From positions 1-64,000 of the forward strand of contig JAMLIM010000010.1 of the NCBI GenBank assembly GCA_023954175.1: DNA of 64,000 nt. The letters run 5' to 3'. A program made the position numbers and the translations under genes. This document shows positions 1-7,832 of this stretch, in pieces (the stretch's first letter is position 1; the number at the start of each line of letters is the position of its first letter). The notes beneath the pieces are model-generated. The model did not search any database, was not told the origin of the DNA, and worked only from the letters and a program-made list of their open reading frames with translations. Source of the stretch: Rhizobacter sp. GTDB lineage: Bacteria > Pseudomonadota > Gammaproteobacteria > Burkholderiales > Burkholderiaceae_C.

Positions 1-513
1 ACCTATGCCTACAGCAAGGGCAGCAGCGATATCGCCGTGCTCAAGCGCGCCCACCACGCGATGCAGCGGCGGCTTGCGGCCGCGTGGGAGGCACGCGCGC
101 CCGACACGCCGCTGCGCAGCGCCGAAGAGGCGCTGACGCTGGCCTCGATCATCGAGAAGGAGACCGGTGTCGCGACCGATCGCGCCAAGGTGGCAGGCGT
201 TTTCACGAACCGGCTGCGCCTGAACATGCCGCTGCAGACCGATCCGACCGTGATCTACGGCCTGGGCGCGAGCTTCGACGGCAACCTGCGCAAGCGCGAT
301 CTGCTCGCCGACACGCCCTACAACACCTACACCCGCACCGGGCTGCCACCGACACCGATCTCGATGCCGGGCAAGGCATCGCTCGAGGCCGCGGTGCGGC
401 CCGAGCGGACGAAGGCGCTCTACTTCGTCGCCCGCGGCGACGGCAGCAGCGAGTTCAGCGATGACCTGGCTGCGCATAATCGGGCGGTGAACCAATACCA
501 GCGCGGCAAGTGA
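1..513 (+). CDS. mltG: Endolytic murein transglycosylase MltG, C-terminal part (5' end outside window)
   Basis: MltG is an inner-membrane lytic transglycosylase that cuts nascent peptidoglycan glycan strands and is thought to end their polymerisation. The reading frame is open from base 1, so the N-terminal anchor and first half lie upstream of the window. The visible 170 residues carry the YceG/MltG core: ASIIEKETG, where the first Glu is the expected catalytic acid, then [16 protein letters not shown] and the substrate-groove segment [14 protein letters not shown]. The C-terminus ([14 protein letters not shown], then a short basic tail) is normal for the family. The stop overlaps the tmk start by 4 nt (GTGA), indicating translational coupling. 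mltG-tmk-holB is a common proteobacterial gene order. Family assignment is secure. Confidence 0.95.
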   Translation, partial: TYAYSKGSSDIAVLKRAHHAMQRRLAAAWEARAPDTPLRSAEEALTLASIIEKETGVATDRAKVAGVFTNRLRLNMPLQTDPTVIYGLGASFDGNLRKRDLLADTPYNTYTRTGLPPTPISMPGKASLEAAVRPERTKALYFVARGDGSSEFSDDLAAHNRAVNQYQRGK

Positions 514-1124
514 AGGCCGGGTGCTTCCTCACCTTCGAGGGCATCGACGGGGCCGGCAAGTCCACCCACATCGACGCCGTCGCCGAGCGCCTGCGGCGCG
601 CCGGCGCCGAGATCATCGTCACCCGCGAACCCGGCGGCACCGCGCTCGCGGAGCAGCTGCGCGAACTCGTGCTGGGCTCACCGATGGACGCGTTGACCGA
701 GGCACTGCTCGTGTTCGCCGCGCGACGCGACCATCTGAGCCAGGTGATCCGGCCGGCGCTCGCGCGCGGTGCCTGCGTCGTGTGCGACCGGTTCACCGAT
801 TCCACCTTTGCCTATCAAGGCGGTGGCCGCGGTTTCGATCTGGCGGTGCTCTCCGCGCTCGAAGGCTGGGTGCAGCAGGGCCTGCAGCCCGATCTGACCC
901 TGTGGTTCGACCTGCCGGCGTCGGTTGCCGCCCAGCGGCGCAGCGCGGACCGTGCGCCGGACCGTTTCGAACGCATGGACGAGGCGTTTTATGAACGCGT
1001 GATCGAAGGCTATCGCCGGCGTGCGCTGGCGGACCCGGTGCGCTTTGTCCGGATCGACGCGCTGCGTCCGCCTGCAGAAGTGGCGGCGCAGATTGCCGAA
1101 GTGCTTGCGGGGCGCGGCCTGTGA
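510..1124 (+). CDS. tmk: Thymidylate kinase
   Basis: Thymidylate kinase phosphorylates dTMP to dTDP with ATP, a required cytoplasmic step in dTTP synthesis. The 204-residue protein has the usual family length. A P-loop is visible at about residues 11-18 (GIDGAGKS), then the TREPGG segment at about 38-43, the DRF/DST motif ([13 protein letters not shown]) at about 90-102, and a lid segment with [10 protein letters not shown] at about 146-155. The start is GTG inside the mltG stop (GTGA overlap), and the gene overlaps holB in the same way, so all three are probably translated as one coupled unit. Nothing unusual was seen. Confidence 0.97.
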   Translation: MKAGCFLTFEGIDGAGKSTHIDAVAERLRRAGAEIIVTREPGGTALAEQLRELVLGSPMDALTEALLVFAARRDHLSQVIRPALARGACVVCDRFTDSTFAYQGGGRGFDLAVLSALEGWVQQGLQPDLTLWFDLPASVAAQRRSADRAPDRFERMDEAFYERVIEGYRRRALADPVRFVRIDALRPPAEVAAQIAEVLAGRGL

Positions 1125-2230
1125 GCGCCGTGCGCGACTCGTCGCCCGGCGGGGCGCCGGAGTCGATGCCAGGCGGCGTGCTGCCGTGGCTCGCGGCGCC
1201 GCTTCACGAGGCGCTGCGCACCCAGCGCGGGCACGCGCTGCTGGTGCAGGGCGCGCAGGGGGCAGGGCAGTTCGAGTTCGCGATCGCGCTCGCGCGCGCA
1301 TGGTTGTGCGAAACGAGCGAGAGCCAGCGGCCGGACGGTCTGGCCTGCGGGCATTGCGAGAGCTGTCATCTGGCGACCGCCGATCAGGTTCACCCGGATC
1401 TGCGCGTGCTGCTGCCAGAGGCGCTGCACCTCGCGCTGGGCTGGCAACGGCCGGGCGATGCGGCGGATGCGGGCGAAGGCAAGAAGAAGCCGAGCGAATG
1501 GATATCGATCAAGCAGGTGCGCCAGGCGATCGAATTCTCGACGCTGACCAGCGGGCGAGGGCGGCTCAAGATCGTCGTCATCTACCCGGCCGAGCGCATG
1601 CCGCCGGCGGCGGCGAGCGCGCTGCTCAAGCTGCTCGAAGAGCCCCAGGGCGGGCAGCGATTCGTCCTCGGCTGCGGTGACGCCGCCGCGCTGCTGCCGA
1701 CCGTTCGCAGCCGCTGCCATGCGCTCACGCTGCCGGCCCCCGACGCGGCGCTCGCGGAACGCTGGCTGGCGGATGCCGGCGTCGTCGATGCGCCGGTGCT
1801 GATCGCGTCGAGCGGGGGCGCACCGCTTGCGGCCTTCGAGCGTCATGCGATGGGCCTCGACGCGGTGCTGTGGGCGCGCTTGCCTGCGCTCGTCGCGGCG
1901 GGCGACGCGCAGCCGCTGTCGCGGCTGCCGGTCTGGCTCGTGATCGATTCGCTGCAAAAGCTGTGTCATGACGCGATGCTCGCCGCCTGCGGCGTCGCAC
2001 CGCGCTACTTCCCGGCGGCGGGCGTGCCGGGCGACGCCGCCTTGCCGCGGCTCGCCGATTGGGGGCAGGCGCTGCGGCGTTCGGCACGCCATGCCGATCA
2101 TCCGTGGAATGTGGGGCTGATGGTCGAATCGCTCGTGCTGCAGGGGCAGCGCGCACTGGCGGGCGAGCGTGCGCCCATCGCATCCGCCACGTCCGCCGCG
2201 CCGCGCGATTCGGTACACTCGCGCCGATGA
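1121..2230 (+). CDS. holB: DNA polymerase III subunit delta' (clamp loader)
   Basis: HolB is the delta' subunit of the DNA polymerase III clamp loader, which places the beta sliding clamp on primed DNA. The 369-residue protein shows the degenerate AAA+ fold: a [12 protein letters not shown] segment where delta' proteins have a non-functional P-loop (Gln replaces the nucleotide-binding Lys), a four-Cys zinc module (CETSESQ...CGHCESC) at about residues 64-86, and the KLLEEP sensor segment at about 168-173. The [11 protein letters not shown] stretch is also typical. Start GTG overlaps the tmk stop, and the stop overlaps the pilZ-type start (ATGA). Linkage to tmk upstream and pilZ-tatD downstream matches pseudomonads and Burkholderiales. 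Confidence 0.95.
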   Translation: MSAVRDSSPGGAPESMPGGVLPWLAAPLHEALRTQRGHALLVQGAQGAGQFEFAIALARAWLCETSESQRPDGLACGHCESCHLATADQVHPDLRVLLPEALHLALGWQRPGDAADAGEGKKKPSEWISIKQVRQAIEFSTLTSGRGRLKIVVIYPAERMPPAAASALLKLLEEPQGGQRFVLGCGDAAALLPTVRSRCHALTLPAPDAALAERWLADAGVVDAPVLIASSGGAPLAAFERHAMGLDAVLWARLPALVAAGDAQPLSRLPVWLVIDSLQKLCHDAMLAACGVAPRYFPAAGVPGDAALPRLADWGQALRRSARHADHPWNVGLMVESLVLQGQRALAGERAPIASATSAAPRDSVHSRR

Positions 2231-2613
2231 GCGAACCCACCGGCCGACCCTCCGCGCCAGCGCCCGTCGGCGGCGCGCGCCCGAGCGTGATTCAACTGGT
2301 GTTCCGCGAGAAGAGCGCGCTGTACGCGGCCTACATGCCGATGCTGACCGACGGCGGCCTGTTCGTCCCGACCACGCGCGACTACCGGCTCGGCGAGGAC
2401 ATCTACCTGCTGCTGACGCTGCCGGACGATCCGCAGCGCTACCCGGTTGCGGGCAAGGTCGCCTGGATCACACCGGCGAATGCCTCGGGCGGGCGCACGC
2501 AGGGCGTCGGTGTTCGTTTTCCGGGTGATGAGAAGACGCGCCTGCTCAAGCTCAAGATCGAGGAGATCCTGGGCACGTCGATCTCGTCGTCCAAGCCGAC
2601 GCAGACGATCTGA
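2227..2613 (+). CDS. pilZ: PilZ-domain protein (type IV pilus PilZ-like)
   Basis: A 128-residue single-domain PilZ protein. In Pseudomonas and Xanthomonas the gene at this position, between holB and tatD, encodes the PilZ required for type IV pilus assembly, and that is the likely role here. The start is the ATG overlapping the holB stop; a longer in-frame extension exists but would read through holB. The PilZ beta-barrel is visible as YLLLTLPDDPQRYPVAGKVAW followed by GVGVRFP. The RxxxR and (D/N)xSxxG signature needed for cyclic-di-GMP binding is absent (only LTDGGLFVPT is seen). This is expected for the true PilZ subtype, which acts by protein contacts rather than by binding the nucleotide. 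Confidence 0.88.
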   Translation: MSEPTGRPSAPAPVGGARPSVIQLVFREKSALYAAYMPMLTDGGLFVPTTRDYRLGEDIYLLLTLPDDPQRYPVAGKVAWITPANASGGRTQGVGVRFPGDEKTRLLKLKIEEILGTSISSSKPTQTI

Positions 2614-2659
2614 GGCCGGGCCAGCGCCCGGTGACTGGCGTCATCAAGACCGCCACTGC

Positions 2660-3478
2660 ATGTACGTCGATTCACACTGCCACCTGAGTTTCCCGGAACT
2701 TGCGGCGCGCGTCGACGAAATCCGGTTGGCGATGGCCACGGCCCAGGTCGATCGCGCGCTGTGCATCTGCACCACGCTGGAGGAGTTCCCGCAGGTGCAC
2801 GCGCTCGCGACGCGCTACGACAACTTCTGGGCCAGCGCCGGCGTTCACCCGGACAGCGAGGGCGTGCAGGAACCGACGCTGGAGGACCTCGTCGGCCTGG
2901 CGCGCCGTCCGCGCGTGGTCGCGATCGGTGAAACCGGGCTCGACTACTACCGGCTTGCCGGGCGCAGCATCGAGGACATGGCGTGGCAGCGCGAGCGGTT
3001 TCGGGTCCACATCCGAGCGGCACGCGCGGTCGATCTGCCCCTGGTCGTGCACACGCGCAGCGCCTCGGCGGATACGCTCTCCATCCTGCGCGAGGAGCGC
3101 GCCGAGAGCGCGGGTGGCGTGTTCCACTGTTTCACCGAGACCATGGAGGTCGCCCGATCGGCGCTCGACATGGGGTTCTTCATCTCCTTTTCCGGCATCC
3201 TGACCTTCCGCAACGCGAGCGAGTTGCGTGACGTGGCGCGCTTCGTGCCGCTGGACCGTTGCCTGATCGAGACGGACAGCCCCTATCTGGCCCCGATGCC
3301 GCACCGCGGGCGGACCAACAATCCGTCCTACGTCGTGTTCGTGGCCGAGCAGCTGGCAGCACTCAAGAACTGCAGCGTCCAGACGGTCGCCGAAGCGACT
3401 TCATCCAATTTCGAGCGCCTCTTCGCGCGCGTCAACGAGGGCGGCATCGACCGCGAAACTTCTCATGTCATGGATTAA
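2660..3478 (+). CDS. tatD: TatD-family metal-dependent DNase
   Basis: A 272-residue TatD hydrolase, a TIM-barrel metalloenzyme with 3'-5' DNase activity in characterised members. Metal ligands are visible in order: DSHCHL at residues 4-9 (HxH), GETGLDYY at about 92-99 (Glu ligand), VVHTRSA at about 127-133, FHCFTE at about 156-161 and ETDSPYLAP at about 204-212. Length is normal. The ATG at 2660 is 46 nt after the pilZ stop; the frame is open further upstream, but that part overlaps pilZ and has no family similarity. The 3' end overlaps the ankyrin gene by 14 nt in another frame. This protein may be a YcfH-type paralog rather than TatD itself; subtype cannot be fixed by eye. Confidence 0.93.
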   Translation: MYVDSHCHLSFPELAARVDEIRLAMATAQVDRALCICTTLEEFPQVHALATRYDNFWASAGVHPDSEGVQEPTLEDLVGLARRPRVVAIGETGLDYYRLAGRSIEDMAWQRERFRVHIRAARAVDLPLVVHTRSASADTLSILREERAESAGGVFHCFTETMEVARSALDMGFFISFSGILTFRNASELRDVARFVPLDRCLIETDSPYLAPMPHRGRTNNPSYVVFVAEQLAALKNCSVQTVAEATSSNFERLFARVNEGGIDRETSHVMD

Positions 3479-4097
3479 GAAGTCACTCTATCTAATTGTT
3501 TTACTTGTAAGTTTGTCGGCGCAGGCAGGTTCGTACGAGGACTTCTTCGTCGCCGTCAAACGCAACGACGGCGGCACTGTCACGGAGCTACTGAACAAGG
3601 GCTTCGACCCGAACACACCGGACCCGAACGGCAGGGTCGCGCTCATCATTGCACTGCAGGAGGAGAGCTTCGCCGTCGCTGAAGCGCTGGTGGCCCGGCC
3701 GAACCTGAATGTCAACGCGGTGAACCAGGCGGGCGAAACGGCGTTGATGATGGCGGTGCTTCGAGGCAACATGGCCTGGAGCGAGCGACTCATCGCCCGC
3801 GGCGCGGAGATCAACAAGAAGGGCTGGTCGCCGCTTCACTATGCGGCCACGGGGCCCGAGCCGAAAACGGTGCAACTCCTGCTCGAGCGTGGCGCTGTCG
3901 TCGATGCCGAATCGCCGGATCGCACGACGCCGCTGATGCTCGCGGCGCGCTACGGCAAGGAAGACAGCGTGACGCTGTTGCTGGCGCGCGGCGCCGACCC
4001 GACGCGCACCAACGATCGCAACATGAACGCGGCAGACTTCGCCCGGGGCGGGGGGCGCGAATGGCTCGCGGTTCGCTTGTCGAAGCCGGGCGGCTAG
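3465..4097 (+). CDS. Secreted ankyrin-repeat protein
   Basis: A 210-residue protein beginning with a clear Sec signal peptide: basic MSWIKKS, the hydrophobic core LYLIVLLVSLS, then AQAG with cleavage expected after about residue 21. The mature part consists of about five ankyrin repeats, recognisable as VKRNDGGTVTELLNKGFDPN, GRVALIIALQEESFAVAEAL, GETALMMAVLRGNMAWSERL, GWSPLHYAATG and RTTPLMLAARYGKEDSVTLL. It is therefore probably a periplasmic protein-binding scaffold; no enzymatic motif is present. The start lies 14 nt inside tatD, suggesting co-expression. Ankyrin genes just after tatD recur in Burkholderiales to my knowledge, but their function is unknown to me. The AT-richer start region fits the signal-peptide codons. 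Confidence 0.88.
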   Translation: MSWIKKSLYLIVLLVSLSAQAGSYEDFFVAVKRNDGGTVTELLNKGFDPNTPDPNGRVALIIALQEESFAVAEALVARPNLNVNAVNQAGETALMMAVLRGNMAWSERLIARGAEINKKGWSPLHYAATGPEPKTVQLLLERGAVVDAESPDRTTPLMLAARYGKEDSVTLLLARGADPTRTNDRNMNAADFARGGGREWLAVRLSKPGG

Positions 4098-4190
4098 GCG
4101 TGTGGGCGGCAAAGCGTGACGCAGTGGCGTTGTCGGCGTTTCCCTGACGTTGCTATTGGGCAAAGGATGACTCCCCATTCGTTGCCAGCG

Positions 4191-4482
4191 ACTTAAAGTG
4201 CGCTTGTGTCCAAACGCAAGTCTTGCCCAGGAGCGCAACATGCAAGAGACCACACCCGTTGCCAACCCGTTCGCGCTGATGATGAACCCGGAAGCGGTGC
4301 TGCAGGCGCTTGCACGGTCCGATCGTCTCGAGCGCCTTCAGCGTCGCATCTGCCGGCCGCTGGACAAACCCGTCATCGCGAAGGCGGAACCTGACGCCGA
4401 AGAGTTCGACAAGTCCGTCGATGCGCAAGCCGGGTCAGAGTCGGATCATTGAAGCCTGATTGTCACGCTTGGCACTTTAAGT
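4191..4482. repeat. 10-bp inverted repeat flanking the small unknown gene
   Basis: ACTTAAAGTG at 4191-4200 and its exact reverse complement CACTTTAAGT at 4473-4482 bracket the small gene at 4240-4452. Both copies are AT-rich in a GC-rich region. No target-site duplication or transposase is visible, so a mobile cassette is only one option; paired regulator sites are another. Confidence 0.4.
4240..4452 (+). CDS. Small conserved-looking protein of unknown function
   Basis: A 70-residue protein with a clear ribosome binding site (AGGAG at 4229-4233, 6 nt before ATG). A GTG at 4198 would add 14 residues but has no such site. The protein begins MQETTPVANPFALMMNPE, followed by a charged helix (VLQALARSDRLERLQRRICR) and the short motif RPLDKPVI, and ends in an acidic tail rich in Asp, Glu and Ser. 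There is no signal peptide or membrane segment, so it is probably cytoplasmic. I do not recognise a characterised family. The NPFALMMNPE and RPLDKP motifs look like conserved features of short Burkholderiales proteins, but I cannot confirm that. It is monocistronic, flanked by inverted repeats. Confidence 0.7.
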   Translation: MQETTPVANPFALMMNPEAVLQALARSDRLERLQRRICRPLDKPVIAKAEPDAEEFDKSVDAQAGSESDH

Positions 4483-4826
4483 TGATGTGCTAAGCCTCTG
4501 ACAATAAAGAGATTTCTTCTCGACGCCGGCTTCGGCAATCACGCGGCGATCTCACGCCGCGTTCCGCTTGATGCGCAGCCTGCGCGATACGCAGCTTGCG
4601 CGGCGTTTGATGCCGGCCGCAAATCGCAGCGCAAGAGGTCCTTACGCCGGAACGTGAGCGATGGACTCCATGCCGCCTTGGGCGAGCTGACCTCGGGGCT
4701 TGCGGCAGAGGGCAATCGGATCGGCTTTCACGGGTGAGACCGTCCGAAACCTTCTTCCCGTACTTGCTACAATGTATATTATGTAAACTATGTTGTAGAT
4801 CGCAAGAATGGACCATGGCAACGAAA
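4453..4826. other. 374-nt intergenic stretch with an AT-rich island
   Basis: No convincing gene lies between the small protein and the convergent pqiC end. One plus-strand frame stays open from about 4485 to the stop near 4737, but it has no good start or ribosome binding site and I do not recognise its translation. The minus-strand frames here are shadows or lack recognisable content. The notable element is the AT-rich imperfect palindrome at 4767-4798. Confidence 0.5.
4767..4798. repeat. AT-rich imperfect palindrome
   Basis: The 32-bp stretch starts with CTACAATGTA and ends with TATGTTGTAG; the arms match at 8 of 10 positions, with the outer six (CTACAA/TTGTAG) perfect. The centre (TATTATGTAAAC) is almost pure A+T, in strong contrast to its surroundings. 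It could be a regulator-binding site or the core of a promoter, but no gene starts next to it in a sensible direction. Confidence 0.4.
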
Positions 4827-5450
4827 TCATGGGCACGCGAACGTCTGCCCCTTGCCTGAACGCTTGAGCACCGCGCCGATCGCGTCGGCAAGTTCGGCGA
4901 CGCCTTCCCGATGGGCGCTGGCAAGTGCGGTGTAGCTCGAACTGGTGGGTTGGCTGACGACGGTCGCATGGCAGTTGATCGCGCTCCCGTCCCGCGTTGC
5001 CGACCAATCAGCGGTGAGCGTCGCCTGGCCGCCCGCGACCAGATCGAAGCGCCGAATGTCGATGCGAACGAGCCATGAGTTCGCGGCTTCACTTGTTTTC
5101 GGTGGGCCGAGCCTCTGGGTCAAACGCTCGACCACGGCGGCGTGGATCTCGTCTGCGAGGGGCGCGATCCAGCGCTCCTGTTCCAGCACGACGAGGCTGC
5201 CATCGGCGGCGCGAACGACCCACTGCGGTTGATCAACCTGGGCCGGAATCTTGACGGGCATGAGTTGCCAGTCGATCACCTCGCCTGCGTGACCGCGCGC
5301 CGCGCTCGCGGACGCTGGCGGCATCAAGGTGTGGAAATGCGTCGGGGCCGGCGCCGAGCCGCAGCCGGAAACGAGCAAGGCCAGCGCCAGACCTGCTGTC
5401 GCGGCCGTGGCTGTCGCCAGGTGACGCCGTGGCGAATCGTTTTTCTTCAT
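4827..5450 (-). CDS. pqiC: PqiC-like outer-membrane lipoprotein (ABC transport auxiliary component)
   Basis: A 207-residue lipoprotein. The N-terminus has a signal sequence with the lipobox LVSGC, so the mature protein begins at Cys30. The following region THFHTLMPP, then LMPVKIPAQVDQPQWVVR and the QERWIAPLADEIHAAVVERL segment, match the PqiC/YmbA auxiliary-lipoprotein family, which forms an outer-membrane ring at the end of the PqiB tunnel in E. coli. It is the last gene of the operon and overlaps pqiB by 4 nt (ATGA). The role is inferred from family and operon: trans-envelope movement of lipids, maintaining outer-membrane integrity. Actual paraquat induction cannot be judged from sequence. 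Confidence 0.88.
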   Translation of the reverse strand: MKKNDSPRRHLATATAATAGLALALLVSGCGSAPAPTHFHTLMPPASASAARGHAGEVIDWQLMPVKIPAQVDQPQWVVRAADGSLVVLEQERWIAPLADEIHAAVVERLTQRLGPPKTSEAANSWLVRIDIRRFDLVAGGQATLTADWSATRDGSAINCHATVVSQPTSSSYTALASAHREGVAELADAIGAVLKRSGKGQTFACP

Positions 5451-7156
5451 CGTCCGCTCTCGTTCAGGCTGGCCGGGTCGGGGTCGGCGGGTTTGCCTCT
5501 CAGCAGCGCGTCCGGGTGGCGCTGCAAGTAATCGGCCAGCACGCGCAGCGCCTGCGCCGCGCGCTTCATCTCGATCAGGGCCTGATTGACGTTCTGCTGC
5601 AGCGGCGCACTCGACTGCGTGACGTTGCGGTCCAGGTTGGCGAGCGCCGCCTGGGCCGCGACGAGCGTCTTCTGCACATCGACCAGCGCGCGTTGTGCGT
5701 CCGGTGAGAGGCGCTTGATCGCGTCGTTCGCGCTGGCCAGCGTTTCCTTCAGGCCGTCGGTCGCGGCGCCGGCGCTGCGCAGGGTCGCGCGCAAGTCGTT
5801 GCCGATCTCGTCGAAGGGCACCCTGCCCAGCCGCGCCACGATCTCGGCGAGCTGGGGTTGCAGATCGGCCAGCGTGCCACGGATGGTGGGCAGCGTCGGT
5901 GGCGCCTTTTCAGCGTCGAGCGTCGCCTTGGTCGTCTTTTGCGGGAAGTCGAGCGCCACGTAGAGCTGCCCGGTCAGCAGGTTGCCGGTGCGCACCTGCG
6001 CGCGCATGCCGGCATCGACCAGTTGCTTGAGGAAGAGCGTATCCACTTGCTTGTTCGAAGCCGCCGCGGGCTTGAACTGGCTGCGCACGTTGCCCAGGCG
6101 CTGCAGGTAGAGATCGGCAGTCACCTCGACCGGGAACCTGTCGCTGCCCGGCGCGTGCATCAGCTTGACGCTGCGCACGGTGCCGACCTCGAGGCCGAGC
6201 ATGTCGACCGGCGCACCGACGACGAGCCCGCGCTGGGCCTGGTCGAACACCATGCGCACGCGCTGCGCCGGCCCGTCGGGGGGCGCAAGTGCTGCCTTGC
6301 GTGTCTTGAAGAGTTCGAACTGCGACTCGGCCGGCGCGGCGGCAGCGACGCCCTCGCCTTCCGCGTTCCCGAACGCGACGCCGCCCGCGATCAGCGATGC
6401 GAGCGATTCGGTGTTGATCTGGAACCCGCTCGCGTCGAGCGTCACGTCGATGCCGCTCGCGTTCCAGAAGCGAGATCGGTTCGTCACCAGTTGCTCATTG
6501 GGCGCCTCGATCAAGACCTGGACGTCCAGCGTGTCCTTGGCCGGGTCCAACGCATAGCCCACGACGCGGCCGACGCGCGCGCGGCGGTAGTACACCGGCG
6601 AGCCGACGTCGAGCGAGCCGAGGTCCTTGGCGACGAGCTTGAAGATGCGGCCGGGCTCGTCGCGCAGCACGAGCGGCGGCGCCTCGAGCCCGGTGAAATG
6701 GGTTCGGTTTTCGGCCGACACGCCGGCATCCACGCCGATGTAGGAACCTGAAAACAGCGTGCCCAGACCCGTCACACCGGCCAGCCCGACGCGCGGCTTG
6801 ACGACCCAGAAGCGCGTGTCTTCGACGGCCAGGCTTTCCACGCTCTTGTCGAGCTTGACCGACACCCGCACGCGCTCGCGGTCCGGGCTGAGCGCCACCC
6901 TGCTCACCTTGCCGACGACGACTTCCTTGAAGCGGACCTCGGTGCGCCCCGGCTCGAGCCCCTCGGCGTTGCGGAAGGTGATCGTGATCTCGGGGCCGAC
7001 CGAGGTCAGCGCGCGCACGACGAGCACCGCACCGACGACGAGCGCGGCAATCGGCACCAGCCAGACGAGGGACAGGCGCATGCGCTTGCGGCGCACGACC
7101 GTCACCTCGGGCGGGGTGGCGGGGGCGTCCTTCGTCGGTTCGGATTCTTCAGTCAT
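5447..7156 (-). CDS. pqiB: PqiB-like MCE-domain tunnel protein
   Basis: A 569-residue inner-membrane-anchored periplasmic protein of the MCE (MlaD) superfamily; E. coli PqiB is about 546 residues. A cytoplasmic start with RRKRMRLSL leads into one membrane helix (VWLVPIAALVVGAVLVVRAL, about residues 30-49). Three MCE domains follow: ITFRNAEGLEPGRTEVRFK (about 58-76), the YYRRARVGRV region (about 185-200) and VVGAPVDMLGLEVGTVRSVKL (about 305-330). A long C-terminal helical region contains LRATLRSAGAATDGLKETL and LDRNVTQSSAPLQQNVNQAL, the stretch that forms the needle in PqiB hexamers. It overlaps the second PqiA gene by 8 nt and pqiC by 4 nt, so the four genes form one tightly coupled operon. 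Confidence 0.93.
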   Translation of the reverse strand: MTEESEPTKDAPATPPEVTVVRRKRMRLSLVWLVPIAALVVGAVLVVRALTSVGPEITITFRNAEGLEPGRTEVRFKEVVVGKVSRVALSPDRERVRVSVKLDKSVESLAVEDTRFWVVKPRVGLAGVTGLGTLFSGSYIGVDAGVSAENRTHFTGLEAPPLVLRDEPGRIFKLVAKDLGSLDVGSPVYYRRARVGRVVGYALDPAKDTLDVQVLIEAPNEQLVTNRSRFWNASGIDVTLDASGFQINTESLASLIAGGVAFGNAEGEGVAAAAPAESQFELFKTRKAALAPPDGPAQRVRMVFDQAQRGLVVGAPVDMLGLEVGTVRSVKLMHAPGSDRFPVEVTADLYLQRLGNVRSQFKPAAASNKQVDTLFLKQLVDAGMRAQVRTGNLLTGQLYVALDFPQKTTKATLDAEKAPPTLPTIRGTLADLQPQLAEIVARLGRVPFDEIGNDLRATLRSAGAATDGLKETLASANDAIKRLSPDAQRALVDVQKTLVAAQAALANLDRNVTQSSAPLQQNVNQALIEMKRAAQALRVLADYLQRHPDALLRGKPADPDPASLNESGR

Positions 7157-7832
7157 CTTCGGGCCAGATCAGGCGAGGGTCGAAGCTCGCCGAAGCGAGC
7201 ATGGTCAGGACGACGACGCCGCCGAACGCGAGCAGCCCGGCCGAGGGCTCGACGGTGGCGAGCGCGCCAAAGCGCACCATGCCGACGAGCAGCACGACGA
7301 CGAACACGTCGAGCATCGACCAGTGGCCGACGGTCTCGAGCAGACGATACAGGCTCGCCCGCTCGATCTGACGCCAGCGCGATTGTCGTCGAGCCGTCAG
7401 CACGAGCAACGCAAGCGCGCCGATCTTCAGGATCGGCACCGCGATGCTTGCGATGAAGACGATCAGGGCCAGTTCCCACGACCCCGTCTGCCACAGCTCG
7501 AGGATGCCGCCGACGATCGTGTGTTGCTCGCGCCCGTAGACAAAGCTTGCGGTGCTCATGATCGGCAGCACGTTGGCCGGGATGTAGAGCAAGGCCGCCG
7601 CGATCAGGTAGGCGGTGCAGCGCTGCAGGCTGTCGGGCTTGCGCACGTGGAGCGCGAAATGGCATCGCGGGCAACGGCCGGCGGAGCGCGCCGCCTCACT
7701 CACGAGGCCACAGCATTCACAGCCGAGCAGCCCGAGCCTGCGCGCAGTCGGTATCTGCGAGGGCGCCGGCGACGGCCCCTGCGCCGCGGGCAACTGCGAT
7801 TGCGTCGGCGCCGACGCTGCCTGTGCGCTCAC
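7149..7832 (-). CDS. pqiA: PqiA-domain membrane protein, second copy
   Basis: A 227-residue inner-membrane protein with one PqiA domain. The start is GTG overlapping the stop of the first PqiA gene (GTGA); the longer upstream frame would duplicate that gene's DNA in another frame and is not real. After a Pro/Gln-rich N-terminus there are two CxxC pairs (CECC and CPRC, about residues 33-55), likely a zinc ribbon, then four predicted membrane helices beginning at YLIAAALLYIPANVLPIM. The ANVLPIM and LLETVGHWSMLDVFVV stretches are PqiA hallmarks. E. coli PqiA is a single protein with two such domains; here they are separate genes. The role with PqiB is inferred from the operon. Confidence 0.9.
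   Translation of the reverse strand: MSAQAASAPTQSQLPAAQGPSPAPSQIPTARRLGLLGCECCGLVSEAARSAGRCPRCHFALHVRKPDSLQRCTAYLIAAALLYIPANVLPIMSTASFVYGREQHTIVGGILELWQTGSWELALIVFIASIAVPILKIGALALLVLTARRQSRWRQIERASLYRLLETVGHWSMLDVFVVVLLVGMVRFGALATVEPSAGLLAFGGVVVLTMLASASFDPRLIWPEDD

Noticed and set aside
4485..4737. Open plus-strand frame in the intergenic region before pqiC
   Set aside because: It has no ATG, GTG or TTG with a ribosome binding site near its beginning and no recognisable protein similarity.
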